From assembly GCA_949287305.1 (NCBI GenBank), contig CASEFX010000014.1, positions 1 through 64,000 of the forward strand: a stretch of 64,000 nucleotides of DNA. The letters run 5' to 3'. Below, in pieces: positions 27,096-35,518 of this stretch (position 1 is the first letter of the stretch; each line of letters starts with the position of its first letter). The DNA comes from an uncultured Sutterella sp. (lineage in GTDB: Bacteria; Pseudomonadota; Gammaproteobacteria; Burkholderiales; Burkholderiaceae_F). The position numbers were made by a program, and so were the translations under genes. Under the pieces are notes generated by a model. That model was given only the letters and a program-made list of their open reading frames with translations, was not told the DNA's origin and ran no database searches.

Positions 27096-27731
27096 TCAGA
27101 ATCCGTCGAACGTCAGCCGGCTTTTGAGCGTCGCCGGCAACGGCCGCAACACGACCGGCATCGCCGCCAGACGTTCATGGAGTTTCGTGCGCTCCACCGA
27201 CGGTCTCCAATCGAACAGCAAGGTTTCGAACGGCTTCCAGAGCGCAACCCAACCCAGGACCAGAAAACCTTCCGAGATCGTGTTGGTGAGCGTCGGATGT
27301 TCCGGAAAATCCGCAAGGACGCCGATGATCTGGCAGACGAGCATGAACGCAAAGCCCCACGCCAAGGCGCTCAGCGACGCGCCCAAAGCCCGTTTCTCTT
27401 CGCGCTTGAGTTTCTCCAGCCGAGCGTCACCGTAGATGTCGAGCACCTTGTTGAGTTTCTGCTCGAAACCCGGCTGAATCTCTTCCATCGGCAGATACAC
27501 GACGATCCGCGCTTCTTCGCCCTTCGGCACCTGCTGCGCGACATCCTCGAGGTACTCCAGTACCTCTGCGTTGAGCTTTCGGTACGGCAACGGCAGCGGA
27601 ATGGTCGTTTCGCTCGCCTCCGCGACTGTCTCGAGTACGAGAGGCAGTTCCCACACGCCGTCCGCGCCGGGTTTGGGCCGGTAGAACGACGTGTAGACGT
27701 CCTTACTCAAATCGTTCTTCCGCTGAAACAT
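27096..27731 (-). CDS. Hypothetical membrane protein with two helices
   Basis: A 211-residue protein, not recognised. Residues about 1-115 are soluble and mixed charged, followed by a helical KLEKLKREEKRALGAS linker and two membrane helices (LALAWGFAFMLVCQIIGVLA-like, about 125-145, and a second about 158-175), then a basic C-terminal tail. The N-terminal part is likely cytoplasmic. ATG 27731 follows AGGGAAG; a TTG at 27749 is the alternative. A perfect palindrome lies 20-50 bp upstream of the start, so the gene is probably tightly repressed. Confidence 0.65.
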   Translation of the reverse strand: MFQRKNDLSKDVYTSFYRPKPGADGVWELPLVLETVAEASETTIPLPLPYRKLNAEVLEYLEDVAQQVPKGEEARIVVYLPMEEIQPGFEQKLNKVLDIYGDARLEKLKREEKRALGASLSALAWGFAFMLVCQIIGVLADFPEHPTLTNTISEGFLVLGWVALWKPFETLLFDWRPSVERTKLHERLAAMPVVLRPLPATLKSRLTFDGF

Positions 27732-27751
27732 CGTCTTCCCTGGCTCCAAAA

Positions 27752-27802
27752 CTTTAATAACAAACTCCGTTATTAAAGATTTTGCGCTTTTTCTTTAATA
27801 GC
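27752..27802 (-). promoter_or_regulatory. Perfect 10-bp operator palindrome plus a third half-site
   Basis: CTTTAATAAC (27752-27761) and GTTATTAAAG (27769-27777/8) form a perfect inverted repeat with a 7-nt spacer, 20 nt upstream of the start at 27731. A further near-identical half-site CTTTAATAGC lies at 27793-27802. AT-rich and well placed to overlap the promoter. Confidence 0.7.
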
Positions 27803-28040
27803 GACCGTCGGACTTTCCCCGACCAGGGTCTTCCATCCGCTCGCAAGACCGCCCTCTTCCGTGACGAATCCGTGACGTCGATGTCACCGATGCGTGACGG
27901 AGAATCTCGTTCATCAAAACTTATCGCCCTTGCGGCAGTTGGGTTGCAACTCGTTTTTACGATGTCACGCTTTCTTCACGATCAGCTTTCTAGACTCGCT
28001 TCGAATGAACTGAAAGAACCCGTCTTCGGAGTCGATCGTG

Positions 28041-29198
28041 ATGTTTACGCTGACGCCTGCCGTCTTCTCCGGCCTTCCCGCACACAAACCGCGAATCCTG
28101 ATCGTCACGCTCCGCGACCTTGGCGACGCGCTTCTGGCCGCTTCACTCGGGCCGGCCCTTCGCTTCCTGCGCCCCGACGCCGAAACGTGGTTGCTGACCT
28201 TCCGACGCAACGCCTCCATCATCGAAGGCGTCCCGGGAATCGACGGCGTCATCACGGTCGAAGACAAGCCGAATCTCCCCGATCTTCTCTCCGATCTGCG
28301 ACACCTTTGGAATCGTTTCGAGTGGTCCGTCTGCACGCTTACGAGCGACCGCGCCCTCTATTACGGCTACGCCGCCGGACGCAAGCAGGTCATGCACGAG
28401 ACGTCGGATCGTTTGCGCCGGAAGCTCATCTCCGACCGCGTCCCCCTCGACGATTCCGCACACCAACTCGACCGCATCGCCGCCCTGCTCGCTCCGATCG
28501 CCCGGGAAGCGGGGAAAACGTGCGTTCCGGAAGTGCATCCTTACGCGCCTTACAGCGCGTTGTCGGCTGAGGACTCGCAATGGTGCCGTGAAAGTCCCTT
28601 CGTCGTCCTGCACATGTCAGGCAAGTACTCAGACAAGGACGTCGCCCGGGAAGTTTGGCGTGCGGTCGCCAAGAGCGTCGTGGAAGACGGTTTTCGCATT
28701 GCCTTTACGGGCGGCGGTTCCGAAAAAGAAGAGGTGCAGATTAAGGACGCGACCTCGGAACTGCCGCCCGAATCCTGGAGGAACTTCTCCGGAAAACTCA
28801 CGTTCGGCCGCACGGGCACCCTGCTTCGCCGAGCTTCTCTCTACATCGGCGTCGACACGTCGGCGACCCACGTCGCGGCCGCGGTCGGCATCAAGACGAT
28901 TGCGCTCTTTGGCCCGGGGGCGATTTCCCGCTGGGGTCCGGCGCCGATCTGGGGACATCGTCACTACAGCGACATCGCGGTACTGCAGCGCTCGAACTGC
29001 GTGACGATCCTGAAGAATCCCGACTTGGCCGACTGTCGTCAATGCCGGCGGGGACATCTCACGCGCTGCCCCCGATCGGCCGACGCTTCGCTTGCCTTTT
29101 GTCTTCAAACTTTCCCGACGGACGTTGTCGTGAGCGAAGTGCGTCGGCAACTCGCCTCCGCGACGACAACCCGAACGAGGGAATCCATCGCGGCGTGA
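28041..29198 (+). CDS. Glycosyltransferase family 9 (heptosyltransferase-like)
   Basis: A 385-residue GT9-family enzyme with two Rossmann-type halves. The N-terminus has RILIVTLRDLGDALLAAS (the heptosyltransferase donor/acceptor start), and the C-terminal half has TGGGSEKEE, the GVDTSATHVAAAVG loop and IALFGPG, all typical of ADP-heptose:LPS transferases. It probably adds a heptose or other sugar to the lipopolysaccharide core in the cytoplasm. A cysteine-rich CRQCRRGHLTRCPRS segment near the end resembles that of some core transferases. GTG 28038 directly precedes ATG 28041; CGGAG lies about 10 nt upstream. No other LPS gene is adjacent. Confidence 0.9.
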   Translation: MFTLTPAVFSGLPAHKPRILIVTLRDLGDALLAASLGPALRFLRPDAETWLLTFRRNASIIEGVPGIDGVITVEDKPNLPDLLSDLRHLWNRFEWSVCTLTSDRALYYGYAAGRKQVMHETSDRLRRKLISDRVPLDDSAHQLDRIAALLAPIAREAGKTCVPEVHPYAPYSALSAEDSQWCRESPFVVLHMSGKYSDKDVAREVWRAVAKSVVEDGFRIAFTGGGSEKEEVQIKDATSELPPESWRNFSGKLTFGRTGTLLRRASLYIGVDTSATHVAAAVGIKTIALFGPGAISRWGPAPIWGHRHYSDIAVLQRSNCVTILKNPDLADCRQCRRGHLTRCPRSADASLAFCLQTFPTDVVVSEVRRQLASATTTRTRESIAA

Positions 29199-29296
29199 GT
29201 GCGCAATCTCGGGGTTCTTCTGTTACATGAAGACCCCGAACGGGAACTTTGAACAGTCAGAAACCGCGCCGTTCCTTCCATTCCTGACGGACGCGG

Positions 29297-29391
29297 AAAG
29301 AAGAAGGCGTTCGCTCTCCTTGGCCGAAACCTCCGAGAACGAACGCCTCCGGTGTCTCGGATGCAAAGCATTCCGAGGACCTCACCGCCTT
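29297..29391. repeat. Structured repeat, copy A
   Basis: The core CTCCGGTGTCTCGGATGC... at 29347-29387 is identical at 40 of 41 positions to copy B (30157-30197). It folds on either strand into a nested hairpin: GGTG/CACC, CTCGG/CCGAG and ATGC-AAA-GCAT. Next to it, GGCGTTCG/CGAACGCC forms a second stem that on the minus strand runs into CTTCTTCTTTC. It lies 3' of the isochorismatase gene. Confidence 0.75.
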
Positions 29392-29445
29392 CCATTTTCC
29401 CGCGTTTGCAAACCGGATGCAAAGGACGGGAGAGAGACGTTTCCC

Positions 29446-30028
29446 TTACGACTCGATGTCGGCGGTCGTGACGAGCGCGTCGCGTTGCAGATAGTGAATC
29501 GCCTTCAGGGCGTAACGGTGCGCTTCCACGCTCGAACCCGCCACGGCGTCGGTCACGACGCGGATACGGTAGTCGTGCTGGTGGGCGTCGACGGCCGTGT
29601 AATGAATGCAGACTTCCGTGAGGCCGCCGATCATGTAGAGCGTGTCGACCTTGAGGCCCTTCAGAAGAATTTCGAGGTCCGTCGCAAAGAAGGCGCTGTA
29701 GCGGCGCTTGCCGATGAGGTACTGGCCCTTGATCGGGTACGTGAGCTTGGCGTAGTCCGAATACGGCGACGTTTCGATGCAGTGCACGCCTTCGGAACCG
29801 TCAAGTTCGCGCCCGAAGTCGACCATGTCCTCGCGATGGACTTCCTTCACCTGGATGACGGGCAGCCCCTTCTTGCGAAAGACGTCGAGGACGCGCTTTC
29901 CCTTCAGGATCGTGTCCCATCGGGGGGGGGGGGGGCCTTCGCCGGTTCTTACATATCTTCAGCATGTCGAGGAAGTCTTCCTGCTGAATGTCGATCACCA
30001 GGAGGGCGCTCGTTTTTTCGATTTCCAT
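29446..30028 (-). pseudogene. Isochorismatase-family hydrolase, frame broken by a C14 tract (possible phase-variable gene)
   Basis: The two halves of one cysteine hydrolase lie in different frames. The N-terminal part starts at ATG 30028 behind GAGAGTGGAAG and has the catalytic-aspartate region SALLVIDIQQEDFLD. The C-terminal part has GLPVIQVKEVHRED, KRRYSAFFATDLE and the nucleophile region GGLTEVCIHYTAVDA. They are separated by a run of 14 cytosines on the coding strand (29935-29922). With 13 or 16 cytosines the frame runs unbroken from start to stop (194 codons for 13); with 14 it does not. All other family motifs are intact, so the gene may be switched by slippage rather than dead. A sequencing error in the run is the main alternative. 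Confidence 0.8.
29922..29935 (-). repeat. Homopolymer of 14 G (C on the coding strand)
   Basis: An uninterrupted run of 14 identical bases inside the isochorismatase gene, in the loop between the catalytic aspartate region and the next strand. Runs of this length are known slippage sites in other bacteria. Confidence 0.9.
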
Positions 30029-30106
30029 GCTTCCACTCTCGTTGGGTTGTTGCTTTGCGTCCCGTTCAAATCCCAGGGACGCAAGCTCCACGTGGGGAGA
30101 TTGCAC

Positions 30107-30200
30107 AGAAAGAAGACGCCCGCGTTTCTCGGGCGCAACCCGGGAAATGCAAACGTCTCCGGTGTCTCGGATGCAAAGCATACCGAGGACCTCACCGTCA
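30107..30200. repeat. Structured repeat, copy B
   Basis: A direct repeat of copy A, 810 bp away, upstream of the isochorismatase start. The main hairpin is preserved. The neighbouring second stem differs in sequence but still pairs (CGCCCG with CGGGCG, followed on the minus strand by TCTTCTTTCT). On the minus strand this would be a leader with a terminator-like end before the isochorismatase gene. Confidence 0.75.
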
Positions 30201-30271
30201 AGCATTTTCACTTGAAATTCAACTTAAATGCAAACGATTTTCACTCCTTTGACGGGCAAGTTCTTGCTTTG

Positions 30272-30294
30272 AATGCGTCAGGTTTTGACGCATT
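30272..30294 (+). promoter_or_regulatory. Operator-like palindrome before the tandem AAA+ gene
   Basis: AATGCGTCA (30272-30280) and TGACGCATT (30286-30294) form a perfect 9-bp inverted repeat with a 5-nt spacer, 45 nt upstream of the ATG at 30339. Confidence 0.65.
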
Positions 30295-30338
30295 ACCCTC
30301 CTATCATCTCCTTACAGACAAACAAGGAGATCAGAAAA

Positions 30339-32756
30339 ATGACTGCGTCCCGCAAGAACACCCGTCGAAACGACCTGTTGGAACCGCTCGTGGAAACGTG
30401 GATTGCCCGGTTGCTTCTTCGCGACAATTTGTGGCGCAAGATCCGCATGTGCGACTGCACGCCATCCGACGCCATCATGGGCTCCACCGTCGCTCATTCG
30501 GTCGCCATGGACGTCACGGATCTGTACGTGAAAAACCGGGCGAAGGCCTTCCTCACGGACGGCACTTATGCGTCCTTTGCGAAGTTCGCCAAGAAGGTGA
30601 TGGACCTCGACGATACGGAAATCAAGGACTGCCTCACGGACCTCGACGGCGTCGAAGAATGGCTCCAAGACATCGACAATCTGAAGGAAGAAGAAATTCC
30701 ACCGCTCCCGAAAGAGAAGCGCCGGAGCTTTCTGAGTGCGTTTCTCAACGACCAGAAGGACTTCTTCGAAGGCGGTCAGGCGCTCCTCAACGCGAGCCGC
30801 CGTGGAGATCTCGGCGCCTTTTGGGTTCAGCAGCGCGGACGCGGTATCCCCAAGGCGTTGACCGAAGGACTCGAGCGCGCTGAAAAGCGTTTCGGGAAAA
30901 CTTCGGAAACGCGCGTTAAGAAAGCCTGTCCGGCCTTTCTGCGCAAGAATTTCTCCGTCCTCTCCGACGCATTCCACTTTACTCCTCTGATGGAGGAGGC
31001 GATGCTCTTCCTCCTCCTTACCGATCGCTCGGATGCGCTCATGGCCGTTCTCGAACTCGACAACTCAAGCTACAAGAGCTATTCCGCCGGCGTGGAAACG
31101 ATCGCCTGCGCGCTCAACGTCAAGACTTCCGAAGTCGAAGCGATTCTCGCGGACGACGGACCGCTCGTGTCGTCGGGTCTGATCCGCTACCCGGAGGAGA
31201 GTCATCGCCACACCTTCTATTTTCTCGACTTCAGCGACGCCCTCCCCTGGAACCGCATCCTGGAGCGCGAGCTTCCGGAAGACGTGATCTTTCACGATCT
31301 TGTCCGCCAGGCCCCGATCAGCGATCTTACGCTCGAGGACTACCGTCATCACCCGCTCGTCGAAAGCACGCTCCTTCCTTACCTGCGCAAAGCGCTCGAC
31401 GAAAAGAACCGCGGCGTCAACATCCTTCTCTACGGCCCGCCGGGGACAGGCAAAACCGAACTCTCGCGCCTCGTTGCGGAAGAACTCGACGCCCGTCTCT
31501 ATGAGATCGACACCGATTCGGACCGTGCGCGTCTCGAGTGTTGGCGCGCAGCCTCCGTCTATTTGCAGCGCGCCGGGCGCACGTTCTTGGCGCTCGACGA
31601 AGCGGAAGACGCCTTTTCGGAGCGCGTGGCGACGCGCCAGGAAAAATCGAGCTGTGACGTTTCGGTTACCCACGGCAGCCGCAAGGGGCGTCTCCACCAT
31701 TGGCTCGAAACCTGTCCGGTGCCGACCTTCTGGATCACGAATTCCATCCAGGACATCGACCCCGCCACCGTCCGCCGTTTCGACATCGTGCTCGAAATGA
31801 CCGGTCCCGACATCGAAGGGCGTCGCCGCTTCATTCAGGAGATGACGGCGATGCGTCTGACGGACGAAGCGGAAGAACGCCTCGTGCAGACGAAGGCGCT
31901 TTCTCCAGGCGTTATGGCGCGCGTCACCCGCGTTGTGGACGCGGTGGGGCCGATGGGCGGGAAAGCCTCCGACGAAATGGTGCTCTCTCTCGTTTCGGAG
32001 ACGCTACGCGCCCAGCGCTACGGCGACGTCGCATCGGGAATCGGGATCCTGCCGGAAGTCTACGATCCGAACCTCATCACGTCCGAAATTCATCCCGACG
32101 AACTCGTAGCGGGCATCCAACGTTCGGGGTCCGCTCGCCTTTGCCTCTACGGTCCTCCGGGGACCGGGAAGACCGCCTTTGCGCTCTGGGTTGCCCGTGA
32201 ACTCAGTCGCCCGCTCCTTCGCCGCACCTACGCGGAGCTTGCGAGCTGCTGGGTGGGCGAAACGGAACAGAACATCGCGAAAGCCTTCCGTCAGGCGGAA
32301 CGCGACAAAGCCGTCTTGCTCATCGACGAAGCGGACTCCTTCTTCCGTTCGCGTGAAATGAGCGTCCGTTCGTGGGAGACGACACAGGTGAACGAAATGC
32401 TCGCTCGCCTTGAGAACTTCAACGGCGTCTTCTTCGCGACGACGAACCTCATGCGCGACTTCGATGAGGCGGCCATGCGCCGCTTCGACTGGAAGGTTCC
32501 CTTCGGATTCCTTCGTCCCGAGGCGCGTCTCGCGCTTGCGAAGCGCTATGTAGAAAGCTACAAGCTTCCGTGGACGGAGAGTGCCGAGGCGCTTCTGGCG
32601 AAGCTCGACAAATTGACGCCGGGCGACTACTCGGCCGTCGCGCGCCAGGTGCGTTTCCGTCCGCTTCGCGACGCCGACGACTGGGTTGCCCGCCTCAAGG
32701 CAGAGGAAGACGCGAAGACGGTGAACGGTCCCAAGAACACGATCGGATTTGCGTGA
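30339..32756 (+). CDS. Tandem AAA+ ATPase
   Basis: An 805-residue cytoplasmic protein with an unrecognised N-terminal domain (about 1-340) and two AAA+ modules. The first has Walker A GPPGTGKTELS and Walker B FLALDEAEDAF, with NSIQDIDPATVRRFD as sensor/arginine region. The second has GPPGTGKTAFA, the pore-loop-like ELASCWVGETEQNI, Walker B LLIDEADSFF and FATTNLMRDFDEAAMRRFD. The second module is the more canonical (CDC48/spastin-like) one. Such proteins unfold or remodel substrates; none is known here. The frame extends to 30273, but ATG 30339 follows AAGGAGA. A palindromic operator lies upstream, and the gene is beside a broken isochorismatase and a transposon-split NYN gene. Confidence 0.85.
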   Translation: MTASRKNTRRNDLLEPLVETWIARLLLRDNLWRKIRMCDCTPSDAIMGSTVAHSVAMDVTDLYVKNRAKAFLTDGTYASFAKFAKKVMDLDDTEIKDCLTDLDGVEEWLQDIDNLKEEEIPPLPKEKRRSFLSAFLNDQKDFFEGGQALLNASRRGDLGAFWVQQRGRGIPKALTEGLERAEKRFGKTSETRVKKACPAFLRKNFSVLSDAFHFTPLMEEAMLFLLLTDRSDALMAVLELDNSSYKSYSAGVETIACALNVKTSEVEAILADDGPLVSSGLIRYPEESHRHTFYFLDFSDALPWNRILERELPEDVIFHDLVRQAPISDLTLEDYRHHPLVESTLLPYLRKALDEKNRGVNILLYGPPGTGKTELSRLVAEELDARLYEIDTDSDRARLECWRAASVYLQRAGRTFLALDEAEDAFSERVATRQEKSSCDVSVTHGSRKGRLHHWLETCPVPTFWITNSIQDIDPATVRRFDIVLEMTGPDIEGRRRFIQEMTAMRLTDEAEERLVQTKALSPGVMARVTRVVDAVGPMGGKASDEMVLSLVSETLRAQRYGDVASGIGILPEVYDPNLITSEIHPDELVAGIQRSGSARLCLYGPPGTGKTAFALWVARELSRPLLRRTYAELASCWVGETEQNIAKAFRQAERDKAVLLIDEADSFFRSREMSVRSWETTQVNEMLARLENFNGVFFATTNLMRDFDEAAMRRFDWKVPFGFLRPEARLALAKRYVESYKLPWTESAEALLAKLDKLTPGDYSAVARQVRFRPLRDADDWVARLKAEEDAKTVNGPKNTIGFA

Positions 32757-32785
32757 TCCCGTCGGTCTCGCTGCAAGCCCTCGGC

Positions 32786-32813
32786 ATCCCCTTCGGCGGA
32801 ATGGGAAGGGGAT
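32786..32813. terminator. Hairpin between converging genes
   Basis: ATCCCCTTC (32786-32794) pairs with GAAGGGGAT (32805-32813) in the short gap after the AAA+ gene and at the stop of the NYN 3' fragment. No T-run on either side, so a terminator role is only likely from position. Confidence 0.45.
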
Positions 32814-33893
32814 CAACCACGGGCAGCGGGCGAGACCGCTTGGGTTTCCCGAACCTCCTTCTCGAATTCCAAGTCGGGGAGAACGGGTTCGATCAGCCTT
32901 CTCGACACGCGGAGCAGCGGCCGTTTTGCTTTTCCCAAGATCGGTACCGTTTCTTCGGGAAGCGTGAAAAGCGTCCCCTGCTCCGCCGCTTTCTCGGAAG
33001 GTTCGACGCGAGGTTCGGCCAGGGCGGCGCCCACCGCCGGCGCCGAATGCTCGGGCGCCGCCACGGTTTTCTTCTCCTCCGTCGGACGTTCCGGCAAAAC
33101 GAAGGGAAAGTCTTTGAGGGGCGAAAGGTCGTACCAGGCAGAACGAAGCCGGTAGTACTGACCGGACACCTCGTACAGATCGGAATTTCGCCCGAAGAAT
33201 TGCGTGTACCTTTTCACGCCGATCCATTTGTTCTCAAAGGAGCCGATGCGCCGAGTGACGTAGAGTCCCACCGCCCGAATGGGCGTCCAGCCCCGGATCC
33301 GCCAGTGGGCCCACAACTCGCCCAGAACCTCGTGATACGCAAGTTTTCGAATGCTTGCGGAACCCGTTGAGAGGGCTCGAAAGTCAATGGATCCCTTGGC
33401 ATTCAGGCGCCGGACGATTTCATCCGTGTGTTCCCGGCACCAGGCAACGGAAGGCTCGTCAGTCGGCGGGACCGGCGTGAAGGTCGATCGGTCCTCAATG
33501 ACCATCCGGACGTACCGCACCGGTTCGGCGCACGCGATCTTGGGCTGATTCTCTTCTAGCCGGTGGTATTGCGTGCAGGCGGCCGCAAGCGACGCCGCAG
33601 CAGCACGACCCGCACCGATCACGACGAAACCCAGCTCTCGAAGCCTCACGGCAAGCGGCGTGAAGTCGCTGTCGGCCGTGATCAGAACGAATCCCTCCAC
33701 GTTGCGGGCGAAGGCGAGTTCCATCGCGTCGATCACGAGCGCGATGTCGGTGGCGTTCTTGCCCTTGACGTAGTCGTGCTGTTGTCGGGCGCTGAAACCC
33801 GTTCTACGGCAAAAATCCGACCAAGCTTCGAAAGCGGGCTTCGACCAGTTGCCGAAAACCCGTCCCATCGTCACGTTGCCGTAGGCGGGAAGT
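32813..33893 (-). pseudogene. NYN-domain protein, 3' part (split by IscB element)
   Basis: The C-terminal 360 residues of a NYN (LabA/PIN-like) protein whose 5' end lies at 35519-35769 beyond the transposon. It carries the remaining catalytic motifs (GKNATDIALVIDAM and FVLITADSDFTPLA) and a C-terminal winged-helix region that resembles OST-HTH/LOTUS (WIGVKRYTQFFGRNSDLYEV), followed by a low-complexity tail. Joining base 35519 to 33893 gives an uninterrupted 444-codon frame. NYN proteins are metal-dependent RNases. The fragment alone lacks the first catalytic aspartate. An internal GTG at 33874 could begin translation, but no ribosome site was seen. Confidence 0.88.
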
Positions 33894-33899
33894 TTCTTG

Positions 33900-33922
33900 G
33901 GCTATTTCCCAAAACTGGTAGG
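33900..33922 (+). repeat. Transposon end (iscB 3' side)
   Basis: The 23-bp terminal repeat starts GGCTATTTCCCA and ends CTGGTAGG. It includes the TAG stop codon of iscB (complement of 33902-33904). Confidence 0.8.
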
Positions 33923-35221
33923 TTTTGCAGTTTCGCTATCAATCAAACGGTATCCATAGCCATCGCTTAGGGATAGGATTGAGCAATTCCTTGCTCGTCC
34001 CTTGATACGGAATTCCGGAAGGATCAGTACGACACTTCCATCGTTGGACGGAAAAGCTCTGCCCGTCCAAATGCCGGGATGCTTCCCATTTTGAACAGTC
34101 ATACGCACCAAGTCTCCCAATCCGACGCCGTGAGGACGTTTCGTCCGCATGAAGTGGCAGATCGGGAAACCGAACTTGTCGGTTCTCGTCCCGCGCCCGG
34201 TGCAGGACACGTTCAGCACCTTCATGCACGAATCGTACGACACGCCGTTGATCCGACCTACGCAGAGCGCGTCGAACCAGTGTTCCTTCGGCACGCCGAA
34301 GCAGTGCCGGTTGAACTTGGTCAGAGCGCCGGAACCGGTCCGAACCGGCAAGCCCGTTGCACTCAGGGCGTTAAAAAGCGCCCACCGGGTGGCGTTGACC
34401 GACGCGGCGTCGTGGAGCGGCGTCTTCAGTTGCTTTCGAACACATGCCAGAAGCTCGGGCCTGCCCTTGAGAAACTCCTCTATCGGCTTTGCTCCCTTCT
34501 TTTGGTTGCATTCGACGCAGGCGATCGCCAGATTGGAAAGACGGTTGGAACCGCCTCTTGCCTTCGGAACGATGTGCTCCACGTTGAGCGGCACGCCGCT
34601 CTTTGCACAGTAGACGCACCTGCGTCCGAACTTCTCCAGGAGGTACTCCTTGAGTTCGTAGCCGGCAAGTTCGCCCTGTTGATATTCGACGCCGGAGATC
34701 TCCGGGTTCTGCATCCTCTGCGTGTCGAACTTCACGAGTTCCTGAGCAATCCCGCTCACGGGCGCGAGCCTGCGAAGACGGTTGACCCAGGAGAGCGTGG
34801 TGTCGACGCGGTGTTGAAGAGAAGGCGGCAGCCATCCCTTCGGTTTGCTTCGGTTCAGGAACCGGGGAGCGCGATAGCGGAGATTGCGCCTCCTGCGGCC
34901 GCGCCGCAACTGACGCCGAGACGTCAGGGCGTCGCGGATCGCGGCTCCGCGGTGCTTGAGGTTGATGAAATAGAGCGCATGATGCGTTTCTTCCTCATCC
35001 TCCCGAACGACCGCGATGCCGGTCTCCTTCGAGCCCGGATCGACCTTCACGACGACCGTCTGCACGACCGAATCGGCAAGCGACCGGTCGACGATGCGGA
35101 TCGTGAAGGGTTGCAGTTTGTGTACGCGGGCCCTGCCGGCCTTCAGGAGTTTTCTCGCTCTTGCAGGCCCGCAGGGCATCAGCGGTTTGTGGTCCTTGTC
35201 CAGGACAAAGACATTCATCAT
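33902..35221 (-). CDS. iscB: IscB RNA-guided HNH/RuvC endonuclease
   Basis: A 439-residue IscB, the family ancestral to Cas9. The N-terminal PLMP motif is at 13-16; RuvC-I Asp61 is in KVDPGSKETG; the arginine-rich bridge helix spans about 102-120; RuvC-II carries Glu161; the HNH domain (about 200-245) has two CxxC zinc pairs (202/205 and 235/238) and the EHIVP catalytic histidine 216; RuvC-III has His314 and Asp317 in HWFDALCVG. All catalytic residues seem present, so it is probably active. It uses an omega-RNA encoded upstream to cut DNA at the empty site and so preserve the transposon. The start is ATG 35221 (or 35218) behind TAAGG. Confidence 0.95.
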   Translation of the reverse strand: MMNVFVLDKDHKPLMPCGPARARKLLKAGRARVHKLQPFTIRIVDRSLADSVVQTVVVKVDPGSKETGIAVVREDEEETHHALYFINLKHRGAAIRDALTSRRQLRRGRRRRNLRYRAPRFLNRSKPKGWLPPSLQHRVDTTLSWVNRLRRLAPVSGIAQELVKFDTQRMQNPEISGVEYQQGELAGYELKEYLLEKFGRRCVYCAKSGVPLNVEHIVPKARGGSNRLSNLAIACVECNQKKGAKPIEEFLKGRPELLACVRKQLKTPLHDAASVNATRWALFNALSATGLPVRTGSGALTKFNRHCFGVPKEHWFDALCVGRINGVSYDSCMKVLNVSCTGRGTRTDKFGFPICHFMRTKRPHGVGLGDLVRMTVQNGKHPGIWTGRAFPSNDGSVVLILPEFRIKGRARNCSILSLSDGYGYRLIDSETAKPTSFGK

Positions 35222-35518
35222 GTTGTTTACCTTACGGTTGCGGGCGAACTCCTTGCGGAGCGCGCCGTTTCAAATCGAAATGTTCCCCTCGCCAATGTCA
35301 ACGACCAGCGTTTCCAGCGGCAGACCGTTTCGTGCTTTCCCACAAGCTTGTCTGCGTCTGCGCTTTCAGGGTCCGGAGCTGAGGAAGCACCCCGGAGTGA
35401 GTCTTGTTGCATGTCGTCAACGTAGCAGTGAGAGGAATGAGCAAGCTCAGACCGCCCACTGCTGAGGCTGGGCTATCGAACTGGCGGGCTGTGCCTACCA
35501 GTTATGGGAAATAGCCGC
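35222..35518 (-). ncRNA. Probable omega-RNA region of IscB
   Basis: 297 bp between the transposon end and the iscB start codon, with no open frame. In known IscB elements the omega-RNA is transcribed from here in the iscB direction, with its guide copied from the flanking host DNA. By that rule the guide would come from the NYN gene just beyond 35518. The assignment rests on position; the fold was not computed. Confidence 0.6.
35494..35516 (-). repeat. Transposon end (iscB 5' side)
   Basis: Reverse complement of the end at 33900-33922 with a single mismatch. Two bases (GC) separate it from the TTCTTG junction. Confidence 0.8.

Larger units (their letters stand above)
33894..35518 (-). mobile_element. 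IscB-carrying transposon (IS200/IS605-associated, no transposase)
   Basis: A 1.6-kb element inserted in the NYN gene. TTCTTG occurs at both junctions (33894-33899 and 35519-35524), once in the reconstructed empty site. The ends carry a 23-bp inverted repeat with one mismatch: 33900-33922 and 35494-35516. Each end also folds on itself (CTA/TAG and CCA/TGG with a 4-nt bulge), as IS200/IS605 ends do. The only gene is iscB; no TnpA is present, so it depends on a transposase elsewhere. Boundaries are uncertain by the 6 bp shared at the junctions. Confidence 0.88.

Noticed and set aside
29227..30252. 341-codon plus-strand frame across the isochorismatase gene
   Set aside because: Antisense to well-conserved isochorismatase motifs; no ribosome site and no family features.
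33900..35516. Ordinary DDE insertion sequence suggested by the inverted repeat and 6-bp duplication
   Set aside because: No transposase is present and the only gene is IscB, which belongs to IS200/IS605-type elements. The DDE reading is kept only as an alternative in the findings.
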